64,000 bases of DNA from JAUICS01 sp964384335. Its GTDB lineage: Bacteria > Pseudomonadota > Alphaproteobacteria > Micavibrionales > Micavibrionaceae. Both the position numbers and the translations under genes were made by a program. The notes under the pieces are model-generated. The model was not told the origin of the DNA, did not search any database, and saw only the letters and a program-made list of their open reading frames with translations. Where the stretch lies: assembly GCA_964384335.1 (NCBI GenBank), contig CAYLKN010000004.1, forward strand, positions 1 through 64,000. The letters run 5' to 3'. Of the stretch, positions 8,366 to 16,907 are shown piece after piece. The first letter of the stretch is position 1; each line of letters begins with the position of its first letter.

Positions 8366-8704
8366 ATGAAAATGATTATGGCCGTGATCAAGCCCTTCAA
8401 ACTCGACGATGTTCGGGAAGCCCTGACCCAGCTTGGAATTGAAGGGTTAACCGTAACCGAAGTCAAAGGGTTCGGGCGTCAGAAAGGGCAAACTGAAATT
8501 TACCGTGGTGCCGAATATTCGGTAAGTTTTCTGCCGAAAGTAAAAATAGAGCTGGCAATCACTGAAGATATGGAAGACCAGGTGGTCGAGGCAATACAAA
8601 GCTCCGCCAACACGGGCCGTATCGGAGACGGCAAGATTTTTGTCTATGACATTACACGCTGCCTGCGTATCAGGACCGGAGAAACAGGAAAAGAAGCCCT
8701 GTGA
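8366..8704 (+). CDS. glnK: Nitrogen regulatory PII protein
   Basis: This 112-residue PII signalling protein senses 2-oxoglutarate and ATP/ADP and controls ammonium uptake and nitrogen metabolism. The T-loop is intact with Tyr51 in 'YRGAEYSVSFLPK', the residue uridylylated by GlnD. The signature 'TGRIGDGKIFVYDITRCLRIRTGETGKEAL' is complete. It lies 67 bases upstream of amtB, the usual glnK-amtB pair in which PII plugs the transporter when nitrogen is plentiful, so glnK is preferred to glnB. The leader at 8183-8365 is AT-rich; no convincing sigma-54 site was found in it. Confidence 0.93.
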   Translation: MKMIMAVIKPFKLDDVREALTQLGIEGLTVTEVKGFGRQKGQTEIYRGAEYSVSFLPKVKIELAITEDMEDQVVEAIQSSANTGRIGDGKIFVYDITRCLRIRTGETGKEAL

Positions 8705-8771
8705 ACAGCAAAGTAAACGGCAAATTCTTTTAAATACGTACTATTTATTTTTTTAGAGTGAGGGTCATTTT

Positions 8772-10160
8772 ATGAAGCCATTATATTTCGCAGTCGCTTT
8801 TCTTGTTACGTTAAGTTTCCTCTCAATCAGTGATGCTATGGCTCATCAGGAAGCCGCGGTGCGTGTCAGCATGGAAACAGGATATGTTCTCAATACATTC
8901 ATGTTTTTAGTCTGCGGTGTGCTTGTAATGTGGATGGCTGCGGGATTTACAATGTTAGAGGCCGGACTTGTCAGAACCAAAAACACAACGGCTATTTGCC
9001 TGAAAAATGTTGTCCTGTATGCGATTGCCGGAATACTGTATTACCTTATTGGTTACAACCTGATGTACACGGGTGTACCCGAAGGCGGATGGATAGGTTC
9101 ATTCTCGCTTTTTACAAATCCGGGTACAGCGGAGGCTGCGTTAATTGCGGCGGATGCGGAAAGCGAATTCGCCATAAGCCGGGCAACGGGAACAGTCCTT
9201 GAAGAGTCAAGCTACAGCCAGATGTCGGACTGGTTTTTCCAGATGGTCTTTGTGGCTACGGCCGCATCAATTGTTTCCGGAACGATTGCGGAGCGCATGA
9301 AGCTTCTTCCTTTTCTTATCTTTGTGGTTATTTTAACCGGTTTGATTTACCCTGTGCAGGGCGCCTGGAGCTGGGGTGGCGGCTGGCTTGCGGAAATGGG
9401 TTTTTCCGATTTCGCCGGATCGACCATTGTTCACTCCGTTGGCGGGTGGGCGGCGTTAACGGGTGCCATCATCCTTGGGCCCCGGTACGATAAATACACG
9501 CCGGACGGTGCAGTTAAAGCTCTGCCAGGAGCAAATTTGCCGCTTGCAACCCTGGGAACGCTTATTCTCTGGATGGGCTGGTTCGGTTTTAACGGCGGTT
9601 CCGTTCTTGCGTTAGATTCGGCGCAGGCCGCATCTTCAATGGCTCTTGTTTTTGCAAATACAAATCTTGCAGCTGCTGCCGGTGCGGTTGCGGCGATGAT
9701 TTATGCGCTCCTGCGGTTTGGAAAACCGGATCTGACCATCGTTTTGAACGGTGCCATATCCGGACTGGTGGCCATCACGGCCGGGCCGGATATCGGGCAT
9801 CCCGGACTTGCAATTGTTATCGGGGGCATTGGCGGATTGTTGTGTTCAATTGCCATTCCGCTCTGGGACAGGTTTAAAATTGACGACGTTGTGGGTGCTC
9901 TATCCGCGCATCTTGTTGCCGGAATATGGGGAACGCTTGCAGTTGCGATCTTTGGCGGTGATTTCGCAAACCAGATCGTGCCCCAGATTGTCGGAATACT
10001 TGCCGTTGGTGCGTATGTTTGCATCACAAGTGCGATTGTCTGGCTTGCCCTGAAATACACAATCGGCCTTCGTCTTGAAGAGCGAGAAGAACGCAACGGC
10101 ATTGACCGGACGGAAATCGGCATGGAAGCCTACCCGGAATTTAATTCAAGGGCCGGGTAG
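8772..10160 (+). CDS. amtB: Ammonium transporter
   Basis: The 462-residue protein has a cleavable-looking signal peptide (about 1-24, ending SDAMA) and eleven predicted membrane spans. It shows the Amt signatures 'AAGFTMLEAGLVRTKN', 'IVHSVGGWAALTGA' (first pore histidine) and 'DDVVGALSAHLVAGIWGTLA' (second pore histidine). It conducts ammonium/ammonia into the cytoplasm and is gated by the GlnK encoded just upstream. The length is normal and the gene intact. Confidence 0.93.
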   Translation: MKPLYFAVAFLVTLSFLSISDAMAHQEAAVRVSMETGYVLNTFMFLVCGVLVMWMAAGFTMLEAGLVRTKNTTAICLKNVVLYAIAGILYYLIGYNLMYTGVPEGGWIGSFSLFTNPGTAEAALIAADAESEFAISRATGTVLEESSYSQMSDWFFQMVFVATAASIVSGTIAERMKLLPFLIFVVILTGLIYPVQGAWSWGGGWLAEMGFSDFAGSTIVHSVGGWAALTGAIILGPRYDKYTPDGAVKALPGANLPLATLGTLILWMGWFGFNGGSVLALDSAQAASSMALVFANTNLAAAAGAVAAMIYALLRFGKPDLTIVLNGAISGLVAITAGPDIGHPGLAIVIGGIGGLLCSIAIPLWDRFKIDDVVGALSAHLVAGIWGTLAVAIFGGDFANQIVPQIVGILAVGAYVCITSAIVWLALKYTIGLRLEEREERNGIDRTEIGMEAYPEFNSRAG

Positions 10161-10272
10161 ATTATAAAGTCGTTATGTTAATGTATTTATGTTACGGGTC
10201 ATTGACAAATGGCAAACCCTGCTTACCCTTCTTATATAGATGATTAGAATGAAGGATTGAAAAGGGCATGTT

Positions 10273-10836
10273 ATGTTTATACAGGTTGAGCAGACACCAA
10301 ACCCGGCAACGTTAAAATTTATTCCCGGCAAACCGGTCATGCAAAACGGGACGGCTGAATTCAGATCAATTGAGGAGGCTGGACGTTCTCCACTTGCAAA
10401 AAGGCTTTTTGATACCGGCCATGTGGACGGTGTTTTTTACGGCTCCGATTTTATTTCTGTGACAAAGACTGAGGACAAAGAATGGCTGCTTCTCAAGCCG
10501 CGGGTTCTCGGCGCCATTATGGAGCATTTCACGGGCGGTGCACCTTTGTTTGCCGGTGAGACGGATATGGACACTGATAGTGAAATTTCCGGTGAGCCGG
10601 ATGACGAGCTGACAAAGCAGATAAAGGAGCTTCTGGATACCCGCGTGCGCCCGGCGGTTGCCATGGATGGCGGGGATATTGCCTTTGAACGCTTTGACAA
10701 GGGGATTTTGTATCTGCGCATGCACGGGGCCTGTTCCGGATGTCCAAGTTCGACCATAACTTTGAAAAACGGAATTGAGAGCATGATGCGTCATTTTGTT
10801 CCGGAAGTTCTGGAAGTCAGGGCGGTTGAAGGCTAG
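10273..10836 (+). CDS. NifU-family Fe-S scaffold/carrier protein
   Basis: The 187-residue protein has an N-terminal Nfu_N domain (about 1-88, beginning 'MFIQVEQTPNPATLKFIPGK'). An acidic linker leads to a C-terminal NifU domain with the cluster-binding CSGC (C154, C157). It carries Fe-S clusters to target enzymes, as mitochondrial Nfu1 and alphaproteobacterial homologues do. Its stop codon TAG (10834-10836) is also the first three bases of a dispersed repeat. The neighbours rutE-like and tsaB commonly occur near it in alphaproteobacteria. Confidence 0.9.
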   Translation: MFIQVEQTPNPATLKFIPGKPVMQNGTAEFRSIEEAGRSPLAKRLFDTGHVDGVFYGSDFISVTKTEDKEWLLLKPRVLGAIMEHFTGGAPLFAGETDMDTDSEISGEPDDELTKQIKELLDTRVRPAVAMDGGDIAFERFDKGILYLRMHGACSGCPSSTITLKNGIESMMRHFVPEVLEVRAVEG

Positions 10837-10979
10837 AGCAAATCGCGATCAATAAGAATCGCTTTGCGATTTTTGATCGCGTGAATTTGCTCGTCGATTC
10901 AATACGTCAGGGCAGATTCACGCTTTTCAGAAATAATCATAGTGATTATATCTGAACACGATCTGCCCTGGCCGCCGTC
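10834..10979. repeat. Long composite copy of the dispersed palindromic repeat
   Basis: Two palindromes stand side by side. The first (about 10834-10894) begins TAGAGCAAATCGCGATCA and returns as TTTTTGATCGCG..TTTGCTC. The second (10917-10979) has perfect outer arms CAGGGCAGAT/ATCTGCCCTG and inner arms near TCAGAAATAATCA. Its last part, 'TGAACACGATCTGCCCT', matches the right arm of the short copy at 3480-3536. It lies between the NifU-family gene and the convergent deacetylase gene and could fold into two strong hairpins. Confidence 0.75.
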
Positions 10980-10985
10980 CGGTAT

Positions 10986-12074
10986 CTATTCCTGCAGCAC
11001 CATATCATTTTTACGCGTGAAATAAGGGATTGCAACCCACCGCAATGGCTTGCGGTTGTTTTCTGCGCCTTCACTGTCATCAGCCATCAGGCATTGAACG
11101 TATCCTTTTTCGTGCATTATGTTCTGTCTGAACCGTATTTCGACACGTTTTTGTCCGATAATGCCGGTGTTCAGTACCTGCCCCCCTGAGTCCCTGCACA
11201 TTAATGAATTCTCGTTTGTCAAAGAAACCTCGTTAAGCGTAAAGCCGAAGACCGTATTTGTACCATTTGTAAACGGATCTTCAGGATGTACGTCAGATAC
11301 CTTTAGCGGCAAGGCGTCGAGAAGGCCCTGAAAGCGTGTGATTTTTGCAGTGCTGTCATTCATAAGGAAACGTGGCAAAGCATAAAAATTGCTCCCTGCA
11401 TAAAGGACCCCGGGATAATGGGAAAAGGCGGCCTCGAAACCGGATTGTTCAATAGTTCGGGCTGAATCTTTACTGAATATACCGTACGGATAAGATAAAA
11501 AGGCAGGATCCACGCCCAGTATTTCCCGGAAACGGCTTCGTGCACGGTTCAGCTCCGCCTTGATTTCTGTCGTGTCCCGGTCTGAAACGAGAGGGATATT
11601 GTCTGCGCCCATTATTCCAAAACCTGCCAGTCCCGTTTTTTGGAGGCTTCTGATTTCATCCCAGCTCAGGCGGTGTGAAATGCGCCTGTCTATAAAATTT
11701 GTCGGAAAAAACAGGGTATATGGCAATCCAAATCTTTCAAGTAAAGGAACGGCCTTTTGATACGCCGATCTGAATCCGCCGTCGAACGTGATGGCCACGG
11801 CCTTTGAAGGCAGGGGTTTGTCTGCTTTCAGTCGGCTGATGATGTAGGAAAGAGGAAGAACGTTGTAGTTTTCTTCGACCAGTGTGCGGATGTGTTTTTC
11901 AAAGAGATCCAAACGCATGCTGTCATGATTGTAACTATCTTCATCAATCTTCTTATAAACAAGAACGACCGCATGTGTCTGGCTCATGTCTTTACTGATT
12001 TCCGCCCCTGCTTTTAACGTAAGACCGGCGGTAAAAAGAAAAAACAAAGTAATAAGAAGTCCATAAAAACGCAT
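10986..12074 (-). CDS. Secreted polysaccharide deacetylase family protein
   Basis: The 362-residue protein has an N-terminal signal peptide (about 1-24). A NodB-type deacetylase domain follows, with 'AITFDGGFRSAY' (about 95-106) in place of the commoner 'TFDDG', and 'FLSYPYGIFS' (about 197-206) as the later motif. The change of the second Asp to Gly in TFDDG removes a usual metal or catalytic residue, so activity is uncertain. The C-terminal ~100 residues form an extra domain resembling a PgaB-like tail. Exopolysaccharide or peptidoglycan deacetylation is the likely role. No glycosyltransferase neighbour helps to fix the substrate. Confidence 0.75.
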   Translation of the reverse strand: MRFYGLLITLFFLFTAGLTLKAGAEISKDMSQTHAVVLVYKKIDEDSYNHDSMRLDLFEKHIRTLVEENYNVLPLSYIISRLKADKPLPSKAVAITFDGGFRSAYQKAVPLLERFGLPYTLFFPTNFIDRRISHRLSWDEIRSLQKTGLAGFGIMGADNIPLVSDRDTTEIKAELNRARSRFREILGVDPAFLSYPYGIFSKDSARTIEQSGFEAAFSHYPGVLYAGSNFYALPRFLMNDSTAKITRFQGLLDALPLKVSDVHPEDPFTNGTNTVFGFTLNEVSLTNENSLMCRDSGGQVLNTGIIGQKRVEIRFRQNIMHEKGYVQCLMADDSEGAENNRKPLRWVAIPYFTRKNDMVLQE

Positions 12075-12178
12075 TTCCGCGACGTGCCGTTACAGTTAAG
12101 TATGCTGGTTGACTAAGCAATAATATATCCTAAACTTTGTGACATCAAAAAATTCCAAAAGTTTTAAGGAGTGAGAAA

Positions 12179-12793
12179 ATGGGACAACCGGCCTTTAAGG
12201 AAACAGAGCGCACAATAAATGAGGAGAGCAAAAATATACTTTTCCGTGATGCCAGGACATATAATGCATGGCAAAACCGAAATGTTGATGACGAAATTTT
12301 AAAGGAGCTTTTCGAGCTGGTTAAACTTGCACCGACAAGTGCCAACTGTTCACCCATGCGTGTTTTGTTTATCAAAAGCGAGAGTGAGAAAAACAGGTTA
12401 AAACCCTATCTTATGGAAGGCAATATCGATAAGACGATGTCCGCGCCGGTAACGGCCGTTATTGCCCATGACATGCGTTTTTATGAAAAGCTGCCGAAGT
12501 TGTTTCCTCACACTGATGCAAAAAGCTGGTTTGAAGGAAATGATTCGTTTATCAGAGAAACCGCGTTCAGAAACGGAAGTCTGCAGGGCGGATATTTTAT
12601 CCTTGCTGCACGCGGGCTTGGTCTTGATTGCGGTCCGATGTCCGGATTTGATGCAGAAGGCACGAAAAGAGAATTCTTTCCCGATAAACCATATGAGGTT
12701 AATTTCCTTTGTAACATCGGGTATGGCAGTCCGGAAAATCTCTATCCACGAAGCCCCCGTTTCGAATTTGACGAGGTATGTGAAATTATTTAG
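12179..12793 (+). CDS. Nitroreductase-family malonic semialdehyde reductase (RutE-like)
   Basis: The 204-residue flavoenzyme has the nitroreductase fold: 'FRDARTYNAWQ' near 23-33, 'LAPTSANCSPMRVLFI' near 50-65 for FMN binding, and 'GPMSGFD' near 152-158. It resembles RutE/YdfG-type malonic semialdehyde reductases. No other rut pyrimidine-degradation genes are nearby, so the physiological substrate may differ. An AAGGAG element lies 6 bases before the ATG. It is divergent from the deacetylase gene and precedes tsaB by 21 bases, probably in one transcript. Confidence 0.8.
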   Translation: MGQPAFKETERTINEESKNILFRDARTYNAWQNRNVDDEILKELFELVKLAPTSANCSPMRVLFIKSESEKNRLKPYLMEGNIDKTMSAPVTAVIAHDMRFYEKLPKLFPHTDAKSWFEGNDSFIRETAFRNGSLQGGYFILAARGLGLDCGPMSGFDAEGTKREFFPDKPYEVNFLCNIGYGSPENLYPRSPRFEFDEVCEII

Positions 12794-12814
12794 GGCAAGG
12801 GAGGGTCTTTCGTT

Positions 12815-13567
12815 TTGAAGACCGAATACACTGCGCTTGCTTTTGACACGTGCATGCAGGGCATGTCCCTCGGTATCTGCGACTTGAAAAAAGGTGTTGC
12901 GGAAAACAGAATTTTTGAGCGCCCTTATGGTCAGGCTGAAATACTCGTATCCGAAATCAAGTCGATATTAAGGGATTTTGACCTGCGGTTTTCCGATCTT
13001 GATTTTATTGTAACCACCCGCGGTCCGGGAACGTTTACCGGGCTGCGCATCGGACTGTCTGTTGCAAATATGCTGGCAATTTCCCTTAAGATACCAGTTC
13101 TGGGTGTGAGCAGTCTCGAGGCTATGTCCGCTCAGGCACAGCAGCACATTCAAAAACAAAACAAAAATCTTAAAGAGAAATGTTTTTTTGCAGTAATACT
13201 TGAAACAAAGCGGAAAGATTTTTACTTTCAGATTTTTGATACCGATCTTTCGCCAGTTACGGAGTGCGCTTCTGTGGAAGGGGAGGTTATATCGGATACA
13301 ATATCAGAATTTGATCCAAAAAATATCATTCTTGCCGGAGACGCAGTTAAAAGATTTTGTGAATCCTTTTCAAAACACTGTGACGAATTTAGATCGGTGT
13401 ACGAATGTAACAATATTGACGGCACAGTATTAATTCAGCAGGGTCAAAAAATTCTTATGGAACACTATGATCAGGAAAGCGGCGAGATCTATACTCATAA
13501 ACCTGAACCTCTGTATTTGCGCGGTGCCGATGTTTCAAGACCGAAAACTGGATTTCTCGAATTCTGA
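12815..13567 (+). CDS. tsaB: tRNA threonylcarbamoyladenosine biosynthesis protein TsaB
   Basis: The 250-residue protein belongs to the ASKHA fold and is the partner of TsaD in making t6A37 in ANN-decoding tRNAs. The N-terminus 'ALAFDTCMQGMSLGI' and 'VTTRGPGTFTGLRIGLSVANMLA' (about 66-88) are typical. It uses a TTG start with AGGGAGG ten bases upstream. It is somewhat longer than the common ~220-230 residues. The usual partner rimI is not adjacent; the next gene is a MucR-type regulator. Confidence 0.88.
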   Translation: MKTEYTALAFDTCMQGMSLGICDLKKGVAENRIFERPYGQAEILVSEIKSILRDFDLRFSDLDFIVTTRGPGTFTGLRIGLSVANMLAISLKIPVLGVSSLEAMSAQAQQHIQKQNKNLKEKCFFAVILETKRKDFYFQIFDTDLSPVTECASVEGEVISDTISEFDPKNIILAGDAVKRFCESFSKHCDEFRSVYECNNIDGTVLIQQGQKILMEHYDQESGEIYTHKPEPLYLRGADVSRPKTGFLEF

Positions 13568-13610
13568 GCCTTAGTAAATATAGAAATGAAAATGAAATAT
13601 TTTGATCTTG

Positions 13611-13638
13611 TTTACAAAAAGTTCATAAATGATAATTA
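13611..13638 (+). promoter_or_regulatory. Candidate promoter of the MucR-type gene
   Basis: TTTACA (13611-13616) and TAATTA (13633-13638) are 16 bases apart in an AT-rich spacer. MucR proteins bind AT-rich DNA and usually repress their own genes, so this region may also be the autoregulatory target. This is a visual match only. Confidence 0.35.
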
Positions 13639-13685
13639 GAATTAAAGTTGTTTTTATTGAATGCCTATAAATAAAGGTTAAGGAA

Positions 13686-14111
13686 ATGACAGACGAAAGT
13701 GATCACTCTGAGTTACTATCATATACGGCGGAAATTGTGTCCTCGCATCTATCGAACAACAAATTGTCCGAAGATGAAATCGCAAAACTTATTGAGCGTG
13801 TTTACAGAACGCTGACAACACTTAATAAGGAAACCGTTTCCAATCAGGAAAAGCCGCAGCCGGCTGTGCCTGTGAAAAAATCACTAATGCCTGATTATAT
13901 CATATGCCTTGAGGACGGCAAAAAGCTGAAAATGCTTAAGCGCCATCTGAAGACGGCTTACAATATGACACCTGAGGAATATAAGGAGAAATGGGATCTG
14001 CCCGCCGATTATCCAATGGTTGCGCCGAACTATGCAAAGCACAGAAGCCGCCTTGCAAAGGATATAGGGCTTGGAACCAAAAGCGGCAGGGAATCAAAAA
14101 AGACAAAATAA
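13686..14111 (+). CDS. MucR/Ros-family transcriptional regulator
   Basis: The 141-residue protein is of the alphaproteobacterial MucR family, H-NS-like regulators of surface polysaccharide, motility and cell-cycle genes. The DNA-binding segment 'YIICLEDGKKLKMLKRHLKTAYNMTPEEYKEKW' spans about 71-103. Of the Ros zinc ligands I see C74, an Asp (77) in the second place and H87, but the fourth ligand position is Ala/Tyr. It may therefore resemble the zinc-free Ml-type members. The N-terminal half (about 1-50) is helical and would serve for oligomerisation. It is convergent with proC. Confidence 0.88.
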   Translation: MTDESDHSELLSYTAEIVSSHLSNNKLSEDEIAKLIERVYRTLTTLNKETVSNQEKPQPAVPVKKSLMPDYIICLEDGKKLKMLKRHLKTAYNMTPEEYKEKWDLPADYPMVAPNYAKHRSRLAKDIGLGTKSGRESKKTK

Positions 14112-14122
14112 GACTAAGGGAG

Positions 14123-14989
14123 TTAATTCTTGCCGCCACCAAGATGCCGGCTTTTTTCAGCCGCGGCATGAACGGCATTTTTTACCAGCTGCTTCAATGC
14201 GTCTTTATCCATAAGGACTTTTAAGCCCTCTTCAGTCGTCCCTCCCGGTGATGTCACGTTTTCTCTCAACCGGGCTGCAGATATTTTCTCATCTGAAACG
14301 GCAAGCGCAGCCGCTCCGTATACGGTCTGGCGGGCCAGTTTGTCACAAATATCCAAAGGTAATCCTTCGGACTCCGCCGCTTCTGTCAAAGCCTCAATAA
14401 AGTGAAAGATATAGGCAGGACCGCTTCCCGATACTCCAGTAACCGCGTCCATATGTGTTTCGTCTTCAATCCACAAAACCTCGCCCAGTGGTTCCAGAAG
14501 GCGGATTGCATCCATTTTGAGGGCATCATTCAGAAAACCGTTACCGGTGGCGGCAGTTATGCCCTTTCCGATCGCGCCTGGCGTATTGGGCATGGCTCTG
14601 ACAATCGGGCACTGCGTGTTGACTGCCTTTTCAAGGCTATTGAGCGGTATACCGGCGGCAATAGATATCAGTGTTGTATCACGCCTGATGAAAGGGCTCA
14701 GATTACTAAAAACAGTGGAAATTAACGCAGGCTTTACAGCCATAAAGATGCATGCCGGATTTTCCGCTTCATGGTTCAGCGTGTCAGTGTCCCGGACATG
14801 TCGTATACGGTTGCCGTTTTTTTCAGCCTCTGAAATAAGTGTTTCCAGTTTCTGCGGCAACAGCTCCGGATCAATGATTGTCAAAACAATATTGTTTAAA
14901 GACTTTAACCATCCGGTCACTATTGCTGTGCCCATACGGCCGCACCCCACCAGCCATAAATGATTCTCACGGGATGCTGGCTTACTCAT
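14123..14989 (-). CDS. proC: Pyrroline-5-carboxylate reductase
   Basis: The 288-residue enzyme catalyses the last step of proline synthesis, using NAD(P)H to reduce pyrroline-5-carboxylate. The N-terminal Rossmann motif 'LVGCGRMGTAIVTGW' (about 13-27), 'RAMPNTPGAIGKG' near 124-136 and the C-terminal signature 'LRENVTSPGGTTEEGLKVL' near 239-257 are all present. It is the last gene of a run ubiK-ybjN-proC on the minus strand, separated from ybjN by 15 bases. Confidence 0.93.
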   Translation of the reverse strand: MSKPASRENHLWLVGCGRMGTAIVTGWLKSLNNIVLTIIDPELLPQKLETLISEAEKNGNRIRHVRDTDTLNHEAENPACIFMAVKPALISTVFSNLSPFIRRDTTLISIAAGIPLNSLEKAVNTQCPIVRAMPNTPGAIGKGITAATGNGFLNDALKMDAIRLLEPLGEVLWIEDETHMDAVTGVSGSGPAYIFHFIEALTEAAESEGLPLDICDKLARQTVYGAAALAVSDEKISAARLRENVTSPGGTTEEGLKVLMDKDALKQLVKNAVHAAAEKSRHLGGGKN

Positions 14990-15004
14990 TCGGGGGCCCT
15001 AACC

Positions 15005-15514
15005 TCAGGAATGCCCTTCCGCATCCATAACAAGAAACCGGATCTCATCTTCCCGGATGTCGCCGGCAAAGGCGTTTTCAGACAATCCTTTAAAAAGATT
15101 GTAAAACCTGTCGCATTCAAAAACAACAATGTTGATTATTTCTTCGATGTAGTGATTTTCGGAGCCGACAAACCCTCTGAACAAACATGTGTGTTGAAAT
15201 GTAGGAAGACGCTGTTCGTCATCCATTAAAAAACAGCCAATCCAGCATTCTTTATTTGCCAGCATTAAAATGGTGGCGGCATCTGCCGATGCGGCTTCCG
15301 GAATGGAAAAATCATACTCTCCGCAAAACAGAAGCGCATTGATACTGCCATTCCAGATAAGGGAGATTGTATAATCAGCATAACGTCCGGAAATTTTCAC
15401 CTTCAGTTCGTTGTCCTTAATTCTGTCGAACGACCATTCATATGCATGAAACATCTCCTCCATGCCATCGAGCGGATTGTGCGTATCGTTCAGTAATTCA
15501 AAATCATTAATCAT
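15005..15514 (-). CDS. YbjN domain-containing protein
   Basis: This 169-residue soluble protein has the YbjN/type-III-chaperone-like fold. Recognisable segments are 'NPLDGMEEMFHAYEWSFDR', 'LKVKISGRYADYTISLIW', 'LLFCGEYDFSIPEAASADAATILMLANKECWIGCFLMDDE', and a late 'FRGFVGSENHYIEEIINIVVFECDRFYNLF'. Family members are thought to modulate stress and cell-surface behaviour, with no defined enzyme activity. It overlaps the upstream ubiK stop by 4 bases, a translationally coupled arrangement, and the same trio with proC recurs in alphaproteobacteria. Confidence 0.8.
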   Translation of the reverse strand: MINDFELLNDTHNPLDGMEEMFHAYEWSFDRIKDNELKVKISGRYADYTISLIWNGSINALLFCGEYDFSIPEAASADAATILMLANKECWIGCFLMDDEQRLPTFQHTCLFRGFVGSENHYIEEIINIVVFECDRFYNLFKGLSENAFAGDIREDEIRFLVMDAEGHS

Positions 15515-15849
15515 TTTGCCGCTTTCGTTTTAGGGCCATGGCCTGTTTTTCCGGCTGTTTTCTCTTTTGACGCTGAAGTTTTTTTTGTTGTGGTTTTCTT
15601 TTTATCTGAAGCGGCTTCAAGCGCAGCAATTCTTTTTTCAAGCTCCTGATTTTTGATAAGGGACTGTTCCGCCATTTTTTCCACTTTCAGGAGATCATCG
15701 CGCGGGACGAGATCAAGATTTGAAATGACTTCGCCAATGCGCTCTTTAATATCGTTTTTAATCTGCTGCTGCACATGACTGGCAAGACCCACAACCCCCC
15801 CTGCAAGCTGAGCGAAATCATCCAGTATTTTTGAACCTGATTTTGTCAT
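15511..15849 (-). CDS. UbiK-family accessory factor (BMFP)
   Basis: The 112-residue protein has the BMFP/UbiK layout. An amphipathic N-terminal helix (about 1-50, 'ILDDFAQLAGGVVGLASHVQQQIKNDIKERIGE') is followed by a coiled coil (about 60-90, 'RDDLLKVEKMAEQSLIKNQELEKRIAALE'). The C-terminal tail is rich in Lys, Thr and Ala. UbiK helps assemble the aerobic ubiquinone-biosynthesis complex at the membrane in enterobacteria. I choose the ATG at 15849 (MTKSGSKILDD). A longer frame to 15906 adds residues unlike the family. Confidence 0.8.
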   Translation of the reverse strand: MTKSGSKILDDFAQLAGGVVGLASHVQQQIKNDIKERIGEVISNLDLVPRDDLLKVEKMAEQSLIKNQELEKRIAALEAASDKKKTTTKKTSASKEKTAGKTGHGPKTKAAK

Positions 15850-16064
15850 TATAACAGCACATAAAATTTTAAGATCACTAGCACGCCATGCAAACGGGCT
15901 CAACACTCCGGATCAAGGTTTTATGCCTTGTGAACAAGAAAATTATTCACGATCTTTACAAAAACTCCAAAAAAATAATACCTGTTTATGCGTTAACAAT
16001 TTATTAATCTAAATGATATGTACTCGCGTAAGTTAAAAGGTAATTACAAAAGAAAGGAAAAAAA

Positions 16065-16736
16065 ATGCGCATAAATTCAGGTATCGTATTTTCTCTGGCA
16101 CTGGCGGTTTTGCTTGCACCTGTTGCGGCAAAAGCCGACAGTATGGCTAAAAAGGGCTTTTACGGATCATTTCATGGTGGTTACGTGGATGCGGATGATC
16201 ATAATTTCCAATATTCACCCGGTAACGATGTGAGCACGGAGCTTGACGGCGGTTTCGGTATTGGTGCCGCCCTGGGCTATGATTTCGGACACTTTACACA
16301 GAACCTGGGTGTAAGGGCGGAAGCCGAAATCACATACCGTGATAACGAAGTTGACGGACACGATCTTAACGGTGCGGCTCAAACCGGTGCGGCTGGCGAT
16401 TTGACATCACTGGCGTTCATGGCCAATGGTATTATCGATATTCACAACAAAAGCCGTTTTACACCCTATGCTGGTGCAGGTATTGGTTTTGCAAATGTTG
16501 AATATGACGGGTATGACATTGATGCCGTAAACGGTGTTCTGAGCGATGACGATACTGTTTTTGCATATCAGCTGATTGCCGGATTATCATTTGATATAAA
16601 TGAGAAATTCGCCCTAACGGCTGATTACAGATACTTTGCAACTGAGGATCCTGATGTCACAACTGTTGTTAACAATGACACAAGCACGGAATATGACACA
16701 CATAATTTCCTCGCAGGCATTCGTTACAAATTCTGA
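16065..16736 (+). CDS. Outer-membrane beta-barrel protein
   Basis: The 223-residue protein has a signal peptide (about 1-24, ending AKA). A small OmpA/OmpW-like eight-strand barrel follows, beginning 'KKGFYGSFHGGYVDADDHNF'. It ends in 'LAGIRYKF', the C-terminal aromatic beta-signal read by the BAM complex. Strands such as 'FAYQLIAGLSFDINEKFALTADYRYF' are clear. It is a paralogue of the protein at 27742-28440, with nearly the same last 70 residues. A good intrinsic terminator follows. No adhesion or channel role can be assigned. Confidence 0.82.
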   Translation: MRINSGIVFSLALAVLLAPVAAKADSMAKKGFYGSFHGGYVDADDHNFQYSPGNDVSTELDGGFGIGAALGYDFGHFTQNLGVRAEAEITYRDNEVDGHDLNGAAQTGAAGDLTSLAFMANGIIDIHNKSRFTPYAGAGIGFANVEYDGYDIDAVNGVLSDDDTVFAYQLIAGLSFDINEKFALTADYRYFATEDPDVTTVVNNDTSTEYDTHNFLAGIRYKF

Positions 16737-16772
16737 AATAAACAGCATTCAAGTAATTCCTGAATCTGTTGA

Positions 16773-16800
16773 AAAAGCCCGGTATCTTCCGGGCTTTTCT
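16773..16800 (+). terminator. Intrinsic terminator after the outer-membrane protein gene
   Basis: A-rich GCCCGG (to 16782), a six-base loop TATCTT and CCGGGC followed by TTTTCTT form a classical rho-independent hairpin. It begins about 36 bases after the stop codon. Confidence 0.85.
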
Positions 16801-16907
16801 TGTGTTTGATATGAAGATCGATGCGCAGGTGGAATGCACGGTTGTCATGAACGGTATTTCATTACATTATAGTTTGTACAGATAATGGATAACGGGTATT
16901 TGAAAAA

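Noticed and set aside
10917..10979. Strong hairpin as an intrinsic terminator for the NifU-family or deacetylase gene
   Set aside because: No T-tract follows on either strand; it is better explained as part of the dispersed repeat.
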